A stretch of DNA of 64,000 bases from Breviolum minutum Mf 1.05b.01. Its lineage: Eukaryota > Sar > Dinophyceae > Suessiales > Symbiodiniaceae. Below, in pieces: positions 23,028 through 34,314 of the stretch. A program made the position numbers and the translations under genes. The stretch spans positions 1,532 to 65,531 of the forward strand of contig DF241692.1 of NCBI GenBank assembly GCA_000507305.1, read 5' to 3'. The notes beneath the pieces are model-generated. The model ran no database searches and was not told the DNA's origin. It saw only the letters and a list, made by a program, of their open reading frames with translations. Every line of letters starts with the position of its first letter. The stretch's first letter is position 1.

Positions 23028-26000
23028 GAACAACCACAACCACACCCACACCCACACCCACACCCACAACCAACCAACCAACAACGACAACAAACGAATA
23101 ACAACAAAGAACGAACAAACAAGAAACAGCAAACAACGACAACGACAAACAATCAACATAAACAAGAAAGTGTCCTAAAACAAAACACGTTTATTCACCA
23201 ACCAAGCTGTTTCAATCACTTGAGTCTGCTTGCCCTCTCTCGGTGCCTTGGCAAGGAGAGTCTTACCACATCCAGGTGGACCAAAAAGAAGAACACCCAC
23301 CGGAACGGTGAGACCTCAGATCTTGTTTGACTGAACGAGAGATATATATATCTTCAATTTCTGGTGCTCAATCCAAAATCGTTCACCTACATCCTATAGA
23401 ACGAGTTTCAACGCATGATGACTCTTAAGATCTCTGCAATCTCACCATCTCTTATGATTTTGGAAACTTGCAGAAAACAAAAATGTTTCAAGCTTAGGCC
23501 ATTCGTTCTTTGATCCTGTGGATTCTCAGGATCTCTGCTTCCAGAAGTCGGAACTGCAGATCTGATGCCAGAAACCTTTTTCTGTCATGGTTTTGCGCGT
23601 GCCAGATCCAGTGTCATTTTGACAGCTGATCAGAGGCGAATTGGGTGTTTTTGGTGTTTCCTTCTTTAGTCCATTTCCATGTCAGCATTAATAATCAAAT
23701 AATCAAACGTTGTACAACACCCTTCAGTACTGTTAGCATTGGAAATTCTGTGGAAACACCCACCTCAGACTGGATGTCTGAGGGTAATTTGCTAGCAAAA
23801 GTGGGTCACTTTGGTGTTCCCCAAGCCCCAGCAACTTGCCCAACAGGCTGGGCTCCAATTCCAAGGCCATATCCAGGGCCGAAATTCGGGTAGACTGGTG
23901 CAGCTGTAGCAACCATAGGCGATGCGACCATGGGAGCTGCACCCACCATCCCTTGAGCTGCAGCTGCTGGAGCTACTGGAACTGTTCGAGCTGCTGGTGG
24001 AGCTGCTGGAGGAGCTGCTGGCGGAGCTGCTGGTGGAGCTGGAGCTGTTGAAGTGGACATTCCGAAGCCAAGAGCTGGCTCGCACTTGCGGAAGTATTGG
24101 TGAAGCTCCTGGGAGATGCAAAAATACAGGGCTTGCCTGGAACATGGCCGATGGCCTTTTCGGATATCCACTTGGGACTGGAACCGTCTTGGTGATCCAC
24201 AAATGTTCACACAGTATATACTTGATTCACTCTTCTGCAACCAAGTCTCAGGAGCAGTCAAGTTTACCTCACTTCCCCAGTTTGGTTTTTTCCATTGCGA
24301 ATCGTTACTTCAAAACACCATGCATCCCCAGGCCATGCATGACATCCCAAAGATCATGTTCCAAATGAGTTTTGAGGAACTAGAAAAATTGCTCTACAAA
24401 GTGAATTAAGGATCATCTTGGCAAGAATCCCGCGGATGGCCCATGGAATTTACTATGCAGTGTCAGGTTGTCCGAGATTTTTATATCTGTCCAAATGGAT
24501 TAGGCACAATTCTTACTATGCTACGAGTGACGAGTGACTATGTAAATCACATGTCAGAATCAAACGTCGTTGTCTCGCCAAGGCACAGTCTTGACTCTGC
24601 CTTCGTATTCCACCGTCACTTCCTGCCGCCCAATGTCCAGGCGCGTCACTTCTCCGATGAGCCAACGCTGGGCCTGCACCAAATCCGAAACCGAAAGCGA
24701 TTAGTGGTGGTAGTAGTGGTAGTAGTNNNNNNNNNNNNNNNNNNNNNNNNNNNNNNNNNNNNNNNNNNNNNNNNNNNNNNNNNNNNNNNNNNNNNNNNNN
24801 NNNNNNNNNNNNNNNNNNNNNNNNNNNNNNNNNNNNNNNNNNNNNNNNNNNNNNNNNNNNNNNNNNNNNNNNNNNNNNNNNNNNNNNNNNNNNNNNNNNN
24901 NNNNNNNNNNNNNNNNNNNNNNNNNNNNNNNNNNNNNNNNNNNNNNNNNNNNNNNNNNNNNNNNNNNNNNNNNNNNNNNNNNNNNNNNNNNNNNNNNNNN
25001 NNNNNNNNNNNNNNNNNNNNNNNNNNNNNNNNNNNNNNNNNNNNNNNNNNNNNNNNNNNNNNNNNNNNNNNNNNNNNNNNNNNNNNNNNNNNNNNNNNNN
25101 NNNNNNNNNNNNNNNNNNNNNNNNNNNNNNNNNNNNNNNNNNNNNNNNNNNNNNNNNNNNNNNNNNNNNNNNNNNNNNNNNNNNATATATATATATATAT
25201 ACATATATATTTTATATATATATATATATTGTATATATAGATGTTGTATATTGGTACTTCGTACATTGTGCTTATCATGCTCTATAGTTGTCCGATGTTC
25301 AAGGAGACGCTCATGGATCTATCCACAAATACCATCTTCTTGAAGAAAGCTCACAACATATTGGGTAGCGCTCAAGATGATTGAACCATGAGTTGTTTCT
25401 GGACCTTTGTCATTTATACTCCTCACAGAGCCACTATCTTGAGGAGTTGGAATTCAGTTTGAGCTCCATTTTGAAGATCCCTTCCGCCAAGATTCTGCCA
25501 AATTGGCGGACTTCAAATTAATCACCTTCCGCAATTCACCTGCCCGATTTCAGCGTGGGAAAAATGATGGGAAAAAGCAGAAAAATAACGCCAAGGACAA
25601 GGTAGCTTTTCCTTGGGTGCTTCCGAAAATGGTCGTAATGAAAGTGATAAAATCCGTTCTTTATTGGCATTAGACATATTCTAGATGGAATATTTTTTTG
25701 GGGTATCACCGTTTTCGGAAGTTCCCCACGTTCAGCCCAATTTTGGCGAAGCAACCGTGTTGTACAATCACTTCAGACTGCGCTGGCTCAACATGAACAA
25801 TAGATGCAAGGACCCATTGCCCACTCCTCAGCAAAACAAGTGAGCGGTGGAAAAAATCGGACCAACATGCACAAAAAGATTCGAAAACTACACTTACCGT
25901 TTAACGGTGCTGACTCATGGCGCATGGCTTCAACGCACAAATGTAGCAAGGCTCGATTTTGACACCACCTGCACTTTGTCGCGAGGATTGAAACTTCCAC

Positions 26001-29000
26001 TGACAACCTTGTTGTCAACTGGCCTCATGGCGAGACAAGAACCCGATGAACCAGTGATGAAACAAAAGTCAATCATCGGTGATCCAGAAATTAAGGTCCT
26101 GACGTTGAACCATTACTGAAGGGTTCCGGAACCATGGAATCTATAGAGTCTTGTTTGTTGGAACTGAAACTGGATTCCACCATCGATTTGGAAGCCACAG
26201 CAGCATATTTGGCCGCCAGGTCCTTGAAGAGGGAAAAACGATAGGCCGCTGGACCAAAATTTTGTTGTTGATGTGTTTTTGGGGGGAAGAAGATTTAATA
26301 AGATGCATTCCAAAAGTACTGTGACCATGTAATCAAAATAACATTCGGAATATATCTACATCTTCGCAGATTGAGAATTTTTTCGTCTCCTTAAAAGTTT
26401 TTCATCGAAAGAGTTTGCACCTAAAAGTTGAGGCTCCGAAGTGTCCGAGAGTTGGATCGACTTCTGCACGGAGTCCAAGGAGGCTGAATCGTTTCCCGAG
26501 TCACCAGGCAACAAAAGCTGCAGCTGGACCTGCTCACAGTTCAAAAGCTGCTGGTTCAACAAAGATTGCTAAAAAAAAAAAAACTTTCGGAAACGGTTTC
26601 ATCCTCCAAAAAAACGGCCAAAGATTTCAGGAAATTGGAGATGAATTTTGTAGTGAATTTAGCGCAACACTTCAAAAGCCACCAGTCATCATCATCCAGG
26701 CCTCTCCTTGCTCCTCAAAATCCCGCATGATGCGCCTGCAGCAGAGATGCAGGAAAATTGCCGCGTCCTAAACTTCCAGATCAGCTAGCAAATGCTTGGA
26801 AATCCTATCTAACAGTTGCATTTTAGTTGTGGCTTCTGTTTCTATCCCGCTCAGGATCCATCACAATTCCTCACAACTCGAGGCCCCGCACCAGCTGTTC
26901 ATGGACTCGGACATGGGGTCGGCAATTGGAACTGTAGCTTCACCAAGAGCTACATCTGTTCCGTCCGCAACAGCCACGATTTGAATTTTCACGAACTGCT
27001 CCTTAGGATTCAAAAGAAACCTTGGGTGACTGCAACTTCGAAGACCATGAAAACTACAACTCGAAATTTCACTATGCTTCGAAAGGCAGAGACCTTCTCA
27101 AGCAATTAGAAACTGGACATGTCATTGACATTGCCAAAACACAACGGTAACCAGTGGCCAAGCAGCCCGGGAGTTGTAAGGAAGGTTGAAGCGCGCCTGC
27201 ATCGAACACCAACTGCAAACCACTGAAATGCAAAGTGATTGCACACATCCTCTTACATCCTCAGCGCCCATATATTGAAGCCAACGCATACATATGATTT
27301 AAGAAAAGGTGGAGCTGTCCACTGAGTTCAAACTGAAGCTGGCTGTGCTGTTGTCTGACCCCCACAAGCACCTCCATCTTGCAGTCCTGCAGATTCTTCC
27401 CATATTCACTGACTGTGGCCTCCACGCGCAAGACTAAGGCAAACTTTTCAGCTGTCTTGCCGAGGTGTCTGCTGCATATCCTGTTGGTTTCCCCTCGCCT
27501 GCTGTGCTTCACTTTTTCTTCTTTCACGAGGTTCCAGGCCTTCACTTTGGTAAAAGGCTGTAGCACGATATGCACCTAAGGTGAAAGCAGGTCCATCCCA
27601 ACAAAATGTCCATCCCGTTGCAATGAAATGTTGGTTGATTCCTATTTCAAAGCAAGCCTACTGAGGCTCTGGCAAACACCTTCAGCTGGCGGCTCAATTG
27701 CAAAGGCTCCCTTCACTAAGACTTGCATGTCCTCATCCTCACGGGTGCCCCTTTTCAGGTCATAGACAGGTTCGTATCCCAGCTCCACAACATTGATTTA
27801 CCATCCAATTTTAGCCATTTTACAGGGTCCCACGATCCTTAGACTTCAGGGACCGTCATTCTCACAACCAGGGTATACGGTATAAATGGGAAAAATTCTA
27901 TGAAATGGTGCATAGAGCGGCTATAGGGTTGCGTCCCATCATTACATGGATGCCATAAAACGAAGGGCCACAAATTACACCGGCTCAAGATCTGGTGGCT
28001 CACGTATACATCTACTTTTGGTGTTGTCAAGATACGGCAAATAATGGATTAACGGGATTAAAAGGCTTATATACCTGAGGGGTGGTGATTCGATAACAAA
28101 TGACAACAGTGAGCATCATTTTCATTCAACTTTACCACTTGCCACTGAAGATGGCAACAACATGGTTACTGGACTCTGGGTTGAAATAAATTCTCGGAAG
28201 ATGGTGAATGTATGGGGACATTCGATGAAATGCGAAAATAACCGGCTCTATCTTTCAAATGGGTTATGATCCCCCCAACTGGTAGCCGGGCCGCAAAGGG
28301 TTTCCCATAACCAACTGAGCCGTTGTTCAAACGGGGGGGCCTGACTTCCAATCTTTGTTGTTGCATCAGAAGTGCCTCTGGAATGCTTCTGTATAGCAGC
28401 TTTCGGCCTTGGTTGGAAACTCCAGTGAAATTGCACCATTTGCACCGGCACCGGACCTAGCCCTTGGTTGAGGTGCTGAATGGATACACCTTTAAGGGGG
28501 ATTAACATATCCCACCTTGGGAAGTTTGGAAAATCATCGACTCAAAATGCCATTTTTGGGGGGATATGTTAGTTCCCTGGAGGGTACACCTTTAAGTGGG
28601 AAATGAGTGGCAACCTGATTACTGTATCTAGATGCGGATTTGATGGATAAAAACGACAAAAATTGCTTCGACAGCTTCTCGAAAAATGCTGAGTCTGCCA
28701 CTGCTTATTCCAAAGCCCTCGTTCCTCCGCATCTTGAATGATGGACTCATATTGCTCGACCGATGCATGCCATTTGATTGGAGGTGGTGGATAGAAATCC
28801 ACGGCACAGGCGTCCTTAGGGCAAGCTTTCCGATTCAGCTGGATGTGGTCAAGTACTTCACGTTTCAGTTGCCAACGTGGTCTCCATCACTCAACAATTA
28901 GTTTCCGGAGAATATCTGCAACATATTTTTGGAGGAGGCAGTCAACAGCCCATGTCATGTCACGCAGCCAAGGAACTTTGCCTTGCATTCGCTTTGGATG

Positions 29001-29481
29001 CAACTGAGGGAAACGGTATGGGGGTTGCACACAGATTTCAGCGTCGGCGAAAAGGGTTTTGAAACCCACTTGGATCAGAATGATAAAATCACTTTGTAGC
29101 TAAGTGTATTTTTGTCTGAGAATATCCGTAGACACTTTGCATGGAGTTCCGAAAGGTATGTGAGATTTGTTAAAATCACGAGGGCTGCCCTCGCTGTGAA
29201 CCTCTGCCGCTTCCCGTGCGCTAATCCTAACTATGGATCTAACTACAGTGGCTAAGAGCCTTCAGGTCCACAGAAGCAAAAGCAGTTTCACACGACTCGG
29301 ATGTGACACGATTCTGCGATTTCCCCACTATCATCAAGATTGAGCTGTGACACACTGATACATATCCAAGCTTTGTTACATTGAGAACGTATATTCGAAA
29401 GCATGACTATTGATTCTAGACCATGTACCGTAATCAGTAATCAAATCAATGTGTATAGAGGGAGTGTCTGTATTTAAATAC

Positions 29482-29514
<33 letters not shown>

Positions 29515-30120
29515 TTTATATGCACTTGTGAAAAATAATTGCCAATGTCATACACACTCGTAAGCTTCTCCGAATGCTTACAGAAGCTGAGGCCTTGACC
29601 CAGTTCTCTGAACAGTTCTGCCTTGCGGATCGGTTCGCACACCGCAGCATCCATATCGGTCTGCACCTGCAAAGGACTGGCCCAGTCTCAATGAAAACAC
29701 GGGATCTGCAAGCAAACAACACATGCAAACGGCCAAGAGAAAAGACGCCTGTAATGTAATGTAATGTATTGCAAATGTAATGTGATGCAAATGTAATGCA
29801 AGGGTAATGCACATGTAATGCAAATGTAATGACATTTAGTACAAAATCATGCAATTTAGCGCAATGTGATGCAATGTATTGCAAAGAAACGTAATGTAAA
29901 GTACGTGTAGCATGCATAGAATGCAAGGAAGAGTGCATGCATGCATAACTGTATGAACCGTCTATCCATCTTTCTATCTACCTATCCATCAATCCATCAA
30001 TCCATCAATCCATCAATCTATCAATCTGTCAATCTATCTATCTATCTATCAATCTATCTATCTATCTATCCATCCATCCATCCATCCATCTATCTATGGA
30101 TCTATCTATCTATCTATCTA

Positions 30121-30170
<50 letters not shown>

Positions 30171-32334
30171 CGACCGTCCGTCCGTCCGTCCGTCCGTCTG
30201 TCTATGTCTATGTCTCCATGTCTCCATGTCTCCATGTCTCCATGTCTCTATGTCTCTATGTCTCTATGTCTCCGTGTCTGTATCTGTCTTTGTATCTACG
30301 CATGTATCTGTGTGTGGTTGTATGTATCTGTGCATGTATCTATGTTATCAATGAATAAACTAATGAAAGAATAAATGAATGAATAAATGATCGAACGAAG
30401 GAACGAGGAATGAATGACCAAATAATTCATAATTTCACACAAGTCCGGCAAAAAGACTGAAAAAGAAACGAAAACAAAAGAAGCAGTGCCTCCTTCAAGG
30501 CACCAACATCCTCCCACTTCACATCTGGAATGGTGCTAAATCCTTCGCGTCGTGCAGAAGGCTGTACTTTCTGCAGTGCTTCTGTGAAGTCAGAAGCTTC
30601 AATGGCCAAAGGGGCCATCTCCTCTGCGGTGTAGGCACTTGTCGTGTCGTCTTCCCGACTCTTGGAGAGGTCTTTAAAAGCACGTTGCACAGCACCCAAA
30701 GCAGCTTCTTTGGTTAGAGCTGAAAGGTCAGCACCAACAAAGCCAGCTGTTTTCTTGGCCAAAAATTTCAAATCCAAAGTTTCTGCGAGCCGCATACCTT
30801 GAACCATTTTTTCCAAGATTTTGCCTCGTGCACTCTCGTCTGGAATTCCCATGGCAATTTCGCGGTCAAAGCGACCAGCCCTTCTCAAGGCAGGATCTAA
30901 GGCATCTGGTCGATTTGTCGCAGCCAAAACTACCACATTGCTTTTTTGGATTTCATCCAAAGATGTCAAGAGTTGTGCCACAATCCTTCGCTCCATCTCT
31001 CGACCTGCAGAATCCCGCTTTGGTGTAATGGCATCAACTTCATCCATAAAAATCAAACTTGGGGCTGCAGTACTGGCAGCTTGGAAAAGTTGTCTGATCT
31101 TGGCCTCAGACTCTCCTGACATTCCAGATACAATTTCGGTTGCAGCAATCTTGAAAAATGGCACACCTGTGGTGCCAGCAATGGCATGGGCAATTTTGGT
31201 CTTGCCACAGCCTGGTGGACCAAACAATAAGACACCAGTTGGTGGTTGGACACCGAGATGTGCAAAAACCTCTGGATGACTCAAGGGTTGAACAATCAGC
31301 TGGCGTAGATCTTCAAGAATCTCATCCACTCCTGGGAAAAAAAATGGGCACAAGACAAAGGAAATCGATATGGATCATGCATCCATTTCAAGAACATGAT
31401 ATGAACAAAGATGACCAGCTAGGCTCATTAGTCCCTCATGAGTGCTGTGACGTGTGGTGAGCAGGCTATTGACGCACAAGAGGTCGTAACGCTACTTACC
31501 TTCGGTATGTCACATCAAGTGAAACACACAAGACCAGCCTCCCAGATCCTCAAGCCTTTCCTCGGGTCTGTCTTCAGGCGCGAAGCCTGAACTTCGTGGA
31601 TCAGGCAAACCTTGCTCACGTCTTGCTGCTGCCATGGCAGCTTTCTCCTTCACCTTACGCACTGCCATAGCATCTTGCCCCATTCTTTCTGCTTTGGCAG
31701 CCACATTTGCATCATTCACTGGCATCGTTTGCGAGTACAAGCGACGGATAGAATCGTTCATGTTTTCCTTTTCAGCAGTGGGCTGATCAGGAAAGTTACC
31801 ATCTTTGCCATCTTTACCATGAGATTTTTCGTTTGTTTCAGCTTTGCGACGTTTCTTCTTTTTGGGTTCTGGGTGTCCTTCTCTCACACCTTCTCCATTG
31901 GAATCCCGCGCTGGGTCTGGAAGAGGGGTGCTTAACTCTTGCAACACCATTCGACGCAAGGCCTGCTGTTTCAGTCTCCCATACTCTGTGAAAGTTCTGC
32001 AAAGCTCATCTTTTACACCTTTGCAATCCAGTTAAGCAGTTTTTGATCGAAAATGACATAGGCAAAACAAAGGCAAAAACGTTTTTCAATGGAAACAAAC
32101 AGCTAGTGGTAGCTGAGAGGCTGTATTTCAGTGCTACAAACTATATCAACAAATCAATTTGATTTCAAAATTGTTTATTTAAACATCAAAAGGAAAGAAA
32201 TATTCAAATCATCAAATCCCTATATTATTTTTCCAAGATATGTCAGCCACGATTCTGTCTGCTGTGCAGCTTCTTCCTGCATTCTGGAATTGTAGTCGAA
32301 TCTCTCGGATGCGATGAGGCAATCGCTTATCCAT
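19927..32334 (-). CDS. NVL: Nuclear VCP-like AAA-ATPase, 16 exons
   Basis: The exons (minus) are 32334-32256, 32018-31539, 31331-30490, 29666-29594, 23314-23247, 22839-22766, 22582-22530, 22193-22151, 22042-22012, 21917-21867, 21714-21654, 21316-21276, 21055-21005, 20819-20751, 20669-20638 and 20029-19927. All phases agree and give about 716 residues. The N-terminus is a short helical domain (ATG at 32334), then a basic PKKKKRRK nuclear signal. D1 has [16 protein letters not shown] and ATNRPD with RRAGRFDR. D2 has [22 protein letters not shown] and RPGRLDR. The WEDVGALKE linker and the [14 protein letters not shown] and AMLAIRKAA ends match the NVL/Rix7 family, which remodels pre-60S ribosomal particles in the nucleolus. 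Thirteen of 15 acceptors are AG|G between coding exons, and donors are GC, GT or GA. Least certain are the donor of exon 1 and the last acceptor (CAGCAG|C). No disruption is seen. Confidence 0.92.
20421..20551. repeat. (ATG)n microsatellite
   Basis: About 43 units with two GTG interruptions, in the last NVL intron. The poly-Asp, poly-Met and poly-Ser frames here are artefacts. Confidence 0.97.
21136..21155. repeat. (AT)n microsatellite
   Basis: About 10 AT units in the NVL intron between the exons at 21316-21276 and 21055-21005. Confidence 0.9.
21356..21466. mobile_element. MITE, copy 2, inside an NVL intron
   Basis: Same orientation and structure as 19531-19642, with a few substitutions (GGGATACCCC in place of GGGGTACCCC, and mismatches in the right inverted repeat). 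It sits in the NVL intron between the exons at 21714-21654 and 21316-21276, leaving both splice sites intact. Confidence 0.88.
22907..23080. repeat. CAA/CCA-rich microsatellite
   Basis: (ACAAAC)n, (CCACAA)n, then about 25 CAA units and (CCCACA)n. It lies in the NVL intron between the exons at 23314-23247 and 22839-22766. The poly-Gln frame on the plus strand and the poly-Cys, -Val and -Leu frames on the minus strand are artefacts. Confidence 0.95.
23806..24673 (-). CDS. Nested gene, last two exons, within an NVL intron
   Basis: Exon 24673-24566 follows GGTGCAG|G, reads [15 protein letters not shown], a VTVEYEG motif and VPWRDND, and ends at donor GTTTGA. Exon 24108-23806 follows CCCAG|G, reads [16 protein letters not shown], then a Pro/Ala-rich tail (PPAAPPAA repeats, [15 protein letters not shown], a Gly/Tyr-rich end) and TGA. 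Both joints are phase 0. Upstream exons are missing, and the assembly gap begins at 24727, only 50 bases away. The VTVEY segment and the position of the following intron match the gene at 17284-18950, so these are probably paralogues. The gene lies wholly inside the NVL intron 29593-23315 on the same strand. Product unknown. Confidence 0.6.
24727..25184. other. Assembly gap (458 N)
   Basis: A run of N flanked by GTAGTAGT repeats on the left and (AT)n on the right, so assembly probably failed in simple repeats. Frames that translate through it are meaningless. Confidence 1.
25185..25235. repeat. (AT)n tract at gap edge
   Basis: Interrupted AT repeat immediately right of the gap. Confidence 0.95.
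25614..25728. mobile_element. Diverged MITE relative
   Basis: The ends read TGGGTGCTTCCGAAAATGG and, inverted, CGTTTTCGGAAGTTCCCCA. The GGGGTATCACC just inside the right end echoes the GGGGTACCA of the MITEs at 19.5 and 21.4 kb. The core differs, so this looks like a subfamily. It also lies in an NVL intron. Confidence 0.6.
26101..26562 (-). CDS. Candidate exons of unknown gene in NVL intron
   Basis: A minus frame from about 26260 to 26101 reads [23 protein letters not shown], then stops. It has regular codons and begins near GGTCCAG. A second open stretch at 26562-26356 (Gln/Leu/Ser-rich, [18 protein letters not shown]) precedes it but ends at its own stop, so it would need splicing. I recognise no domain. 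They may be remnants of an inserted gene or of a transposon. Confidence 0.25.
27261..27575 (-). CDS. Open frame of unknown nature in NVL intron
   Basis: A continuous 104-codon frame (basic, with [19 protein letters not shown] and [16 protein letters not shown]) of ordinary composition. No domain, splice partner or homologue is recognised. It could be a fragment of the material nested in this intron or chance. Confidence 0.2.
   Translation of the reverse strand: MHIVLQPFTKVKAWNLVKEEKVKHSRRGETNRICSRHLGKTAEKFALVLRVEATVSEYGKNLQDCKMEVLVGVRQQHSQLQFELSGQLHLFLNHMYALASIYGR
28484..28600. repeat. Short hairpin-forming repeat
   Basis: TACACCTTTAAG occurs at both ends in direct orientation (about 28488 and 28584). 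Just inside, GGGATTAACATATCCC and GGGATATGTTAG form an inverted pair. This may be a small non-autonomous element. Confidence 0.35.
28569..29100 (-). pseudogene. Coding remnant with in-frame TGA
   Basis: Reading minus from about 29100, one frame stays open ([35 protein letters not shown]), meets a TGA at about 28887, then continues in the same frame ([36 protein letters not shown]) to 28569. Both halves look like protein and total about 170 codons. I do not recognise the family. The stop suggests a decayed insertion inside the NVL intron, though a sequencing error or splicing around the TGA is possible. Confidence 0.35.
29481..29515. repeat. (AT)n(AG)n compound microsatellite
   Basis: AT run followed by GA run, about 80 bases downstream (minus-strand sense) of the NVL exon 29666-29594. 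Confidence 0.95.
29752..29900. repeat. Degenerate TGCAAATGTAA repeat
   Basis: About 12 imperfect 10-12 bp units built on GTAATG and GCAAATGTAATG, in the NVL intron 30489-29667. Confidence 0.8.
29961..30345. repeat. Compound tetranucleotide microsatellite
   Basis: Successive blocks of ATCC, ATCT, GTCT, GTCC, then GTCTCCAT and GTCTCTAT units. It lies in the NVL intron 30489-29667 and produces long Ser/Ile/Tyr/Leu and Ser/Val/Cys/Leu frames that are not genes. Confidence 0.97.
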
Positions 32335-32457
32335 GGTCCATGGCCAGACGTTAACCAAAAGCCAAAAGAAAAGAAAACTGCAAATCAATGATCATAAAAT
32401 GTGATTGCAAAGTGGTTTCCGCAATTGATTTCGGGAAGTGAGATGCAATTTGGATAG

Positions 32458-33171
32458 TCATTCGTCCTCATCCTTAGACTTGCCCAAATGGTAACCCAAG
32501 GCCACAAAAAATGCCTTAAGAGCTTGTTGAATGATCTTTAAATGGATGCGAGGTCAAAGACTTGAACCTTCAAAACCGAAGTTGTTGAGAGCCTGCAACC
32601 GGTCTTGTTGTTTTTTGGAAATAAAGCGTACAGTAACAATGGTCTTCCCGTGTTTTTTATGCTAGAAGCATGGCCACCATACATCACAAGTGGATTTGTT
32701 TTCATTAAAGCAATCCATGCAACTGTGTTTGCTAGTGTTTTCGTTGTAACAAGATGGAATTTGAATAATCACTGTCCTTGGAAAGGCTCAACAAAAAACG
32801 TCCATGAAAAAGTCAAAGTATGTCAAAGTACAAACTGCATTGATGTCCCACCGCCTGCATCGGCAGTTGAAGTCTATTTTTGCACTTTAGGGCTTATGGT
32901 ACGCCACATTGCTGTGAAATTCGGGGCCAGTGCCTGTACGGTGGAGAAAGGGCGAAACAGCGTCCACAAAACTGGTGCCTTCACAGTCGGCTCCAGGGGA
33001 TGAAGTTGCTGAATCTCCCTTGAGAATTTCGATGTACGAAGCTTTTGGGGCTTTGGAGTCGGAATCTTTGGACTTCAACTCAACAGGGGCCTTTGCTGCC
33101 TTTCCTGTTTTTTTCCGGTTTTTTTACTTCATGTTTTGTTTTTTCTGGCTTTTGTTGCTGTGGATCTGCCA
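32458..33171 (-). CDS. Possible small gene upstream of NVL
   Basis: A minus frame ends in IIQQALKAFFVALGYHLG and an acidic tail before TGA at 32460-32458, only about 120 bases upstream of the NVL start codon. Further upstream, an ATG at about 33171 starts MADPQQQKPEKTKHEV. After an A-run where the frame shifts, a Lys/Ser-rich stretch (SKDSDSKAPKASYIEI) continues to about 32887. If real, these are exons of a short charged protein in tandem with NVL. Junctions could not be fixed. Confidence 0.25.
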
Positions 33172-34314
33172 TGGGAATTTTCCTTGTTCACCTTGATTTC
33201 TTCCATGGATGGCAAGATCGTATCTTTGGTCTCCCGTGTCTTGCTTCTGCCACATGACTCCGAGATCTTGCGTTGGGCTGGGGCGCACGGTGTCCTCCGG
33301 CATCGTTGGCACTCAAGGTGTCGGTCACTGTCGGAGCAAAGCTGGCAACTGGATCACATCCAGTTCTTCGGTCACTGGATCGTCTGCCGGAACTTCATGT
33401 GCCTCCTGTATGGTGACAGAAGTTGGCGAACATCTTTGGATATATTTACAGTATGTCCTAAGACTCCTAAGAGTGAAAGCATTTCTCTTAGGGAGCTGCA
33501 TGTCTTTTGACTATCCAATCGTCACAATAGTCCTTTCCAACAGGCCTTGGGTGTGCACCAAGTCACTGATACACTGCATCGGTTCACTGAGTAGATCTGA
33601 CTACCAAATGTTGATACTCTGGTTGGACCGTATGAACTGCACACAAAGCCAAAGTCTTCATTGGTTTCGGATGTTTTGAATTTCTGAATGTGTTGCCACG
33701 CGCGCCCCACGGCCTCGCCTCACGAAAGATCAATGGCAGATTGTGTAAGCTTAATTCAAAAATATTCAAAACAAATCCAATAGAAGAGTGATTCAGGTCA
33801 GTCCAACGATACATGTTTCGGTTTTTCCAAGAGCCATGGCAAGGCTCTTCTTCCCCACCTCTCTGATTGCTTGACATTTGTACCATCAATCCACTTCGAT
33901 TGAGAGACGCAAAAGGGGTAATGACAGTAATGACATATGACCTTCACAACTCTGTCCCACCCGCAGCAGGTCCTCCATATTTTTTTCTCATTAAATTCTG
34001 CCAACATCAGATGGAAAATAAGAAATGTTTGCCTAAATCAATGTGAGTAGACAGAGTGCACTGCGTACTGCCCAAATGACCCACATCATCACTGATATTT
34101 AGTGGGAAACCAACTTATGCTTGGTGATCAATGGATTTGAGCCATGCCCAAATCGGTGACAGGTGACGATGTATCAACAACATCAAACATTTTGATCACA
34201 ATCGATCAGGTGCTTTGAAAGGCAATCTGTATCTTGAGACATGGTGAGACATGGTGAAAGCTCCTATTGCGTTGTTCGACATTGCTTGAATATATGGAAA
34301 TATGTCGTAAGTTG
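33172..34314. other. No supported gene
   Basis: Overlapping short frames on both strands without motifs. This separates the host cluster from the mobile-element block. Confidence 0.45.

Noticed and set aside
22766-23330. Gln-rich protein on plus, Cys/Val/Leu-rich frames on minus
   Set aside because: CAA/CCA microsatellite; the only real coding here is the NVL exons 23314-23247 and 22839-22766.
24443-25278. Long frames across the N-run
   Set aside because: They exist only because N bases cannot encode stops.
29941-30374. Ser/Ile/Tyr/Leu repeat proteins
   Set aside because: Tetranucleotide repeat translated in three frames, inside an NVL intron.
30821-31460. 152- and 100-codon frames on plus
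   Set aside because: Antisense shadows of the NVL D1 exon.
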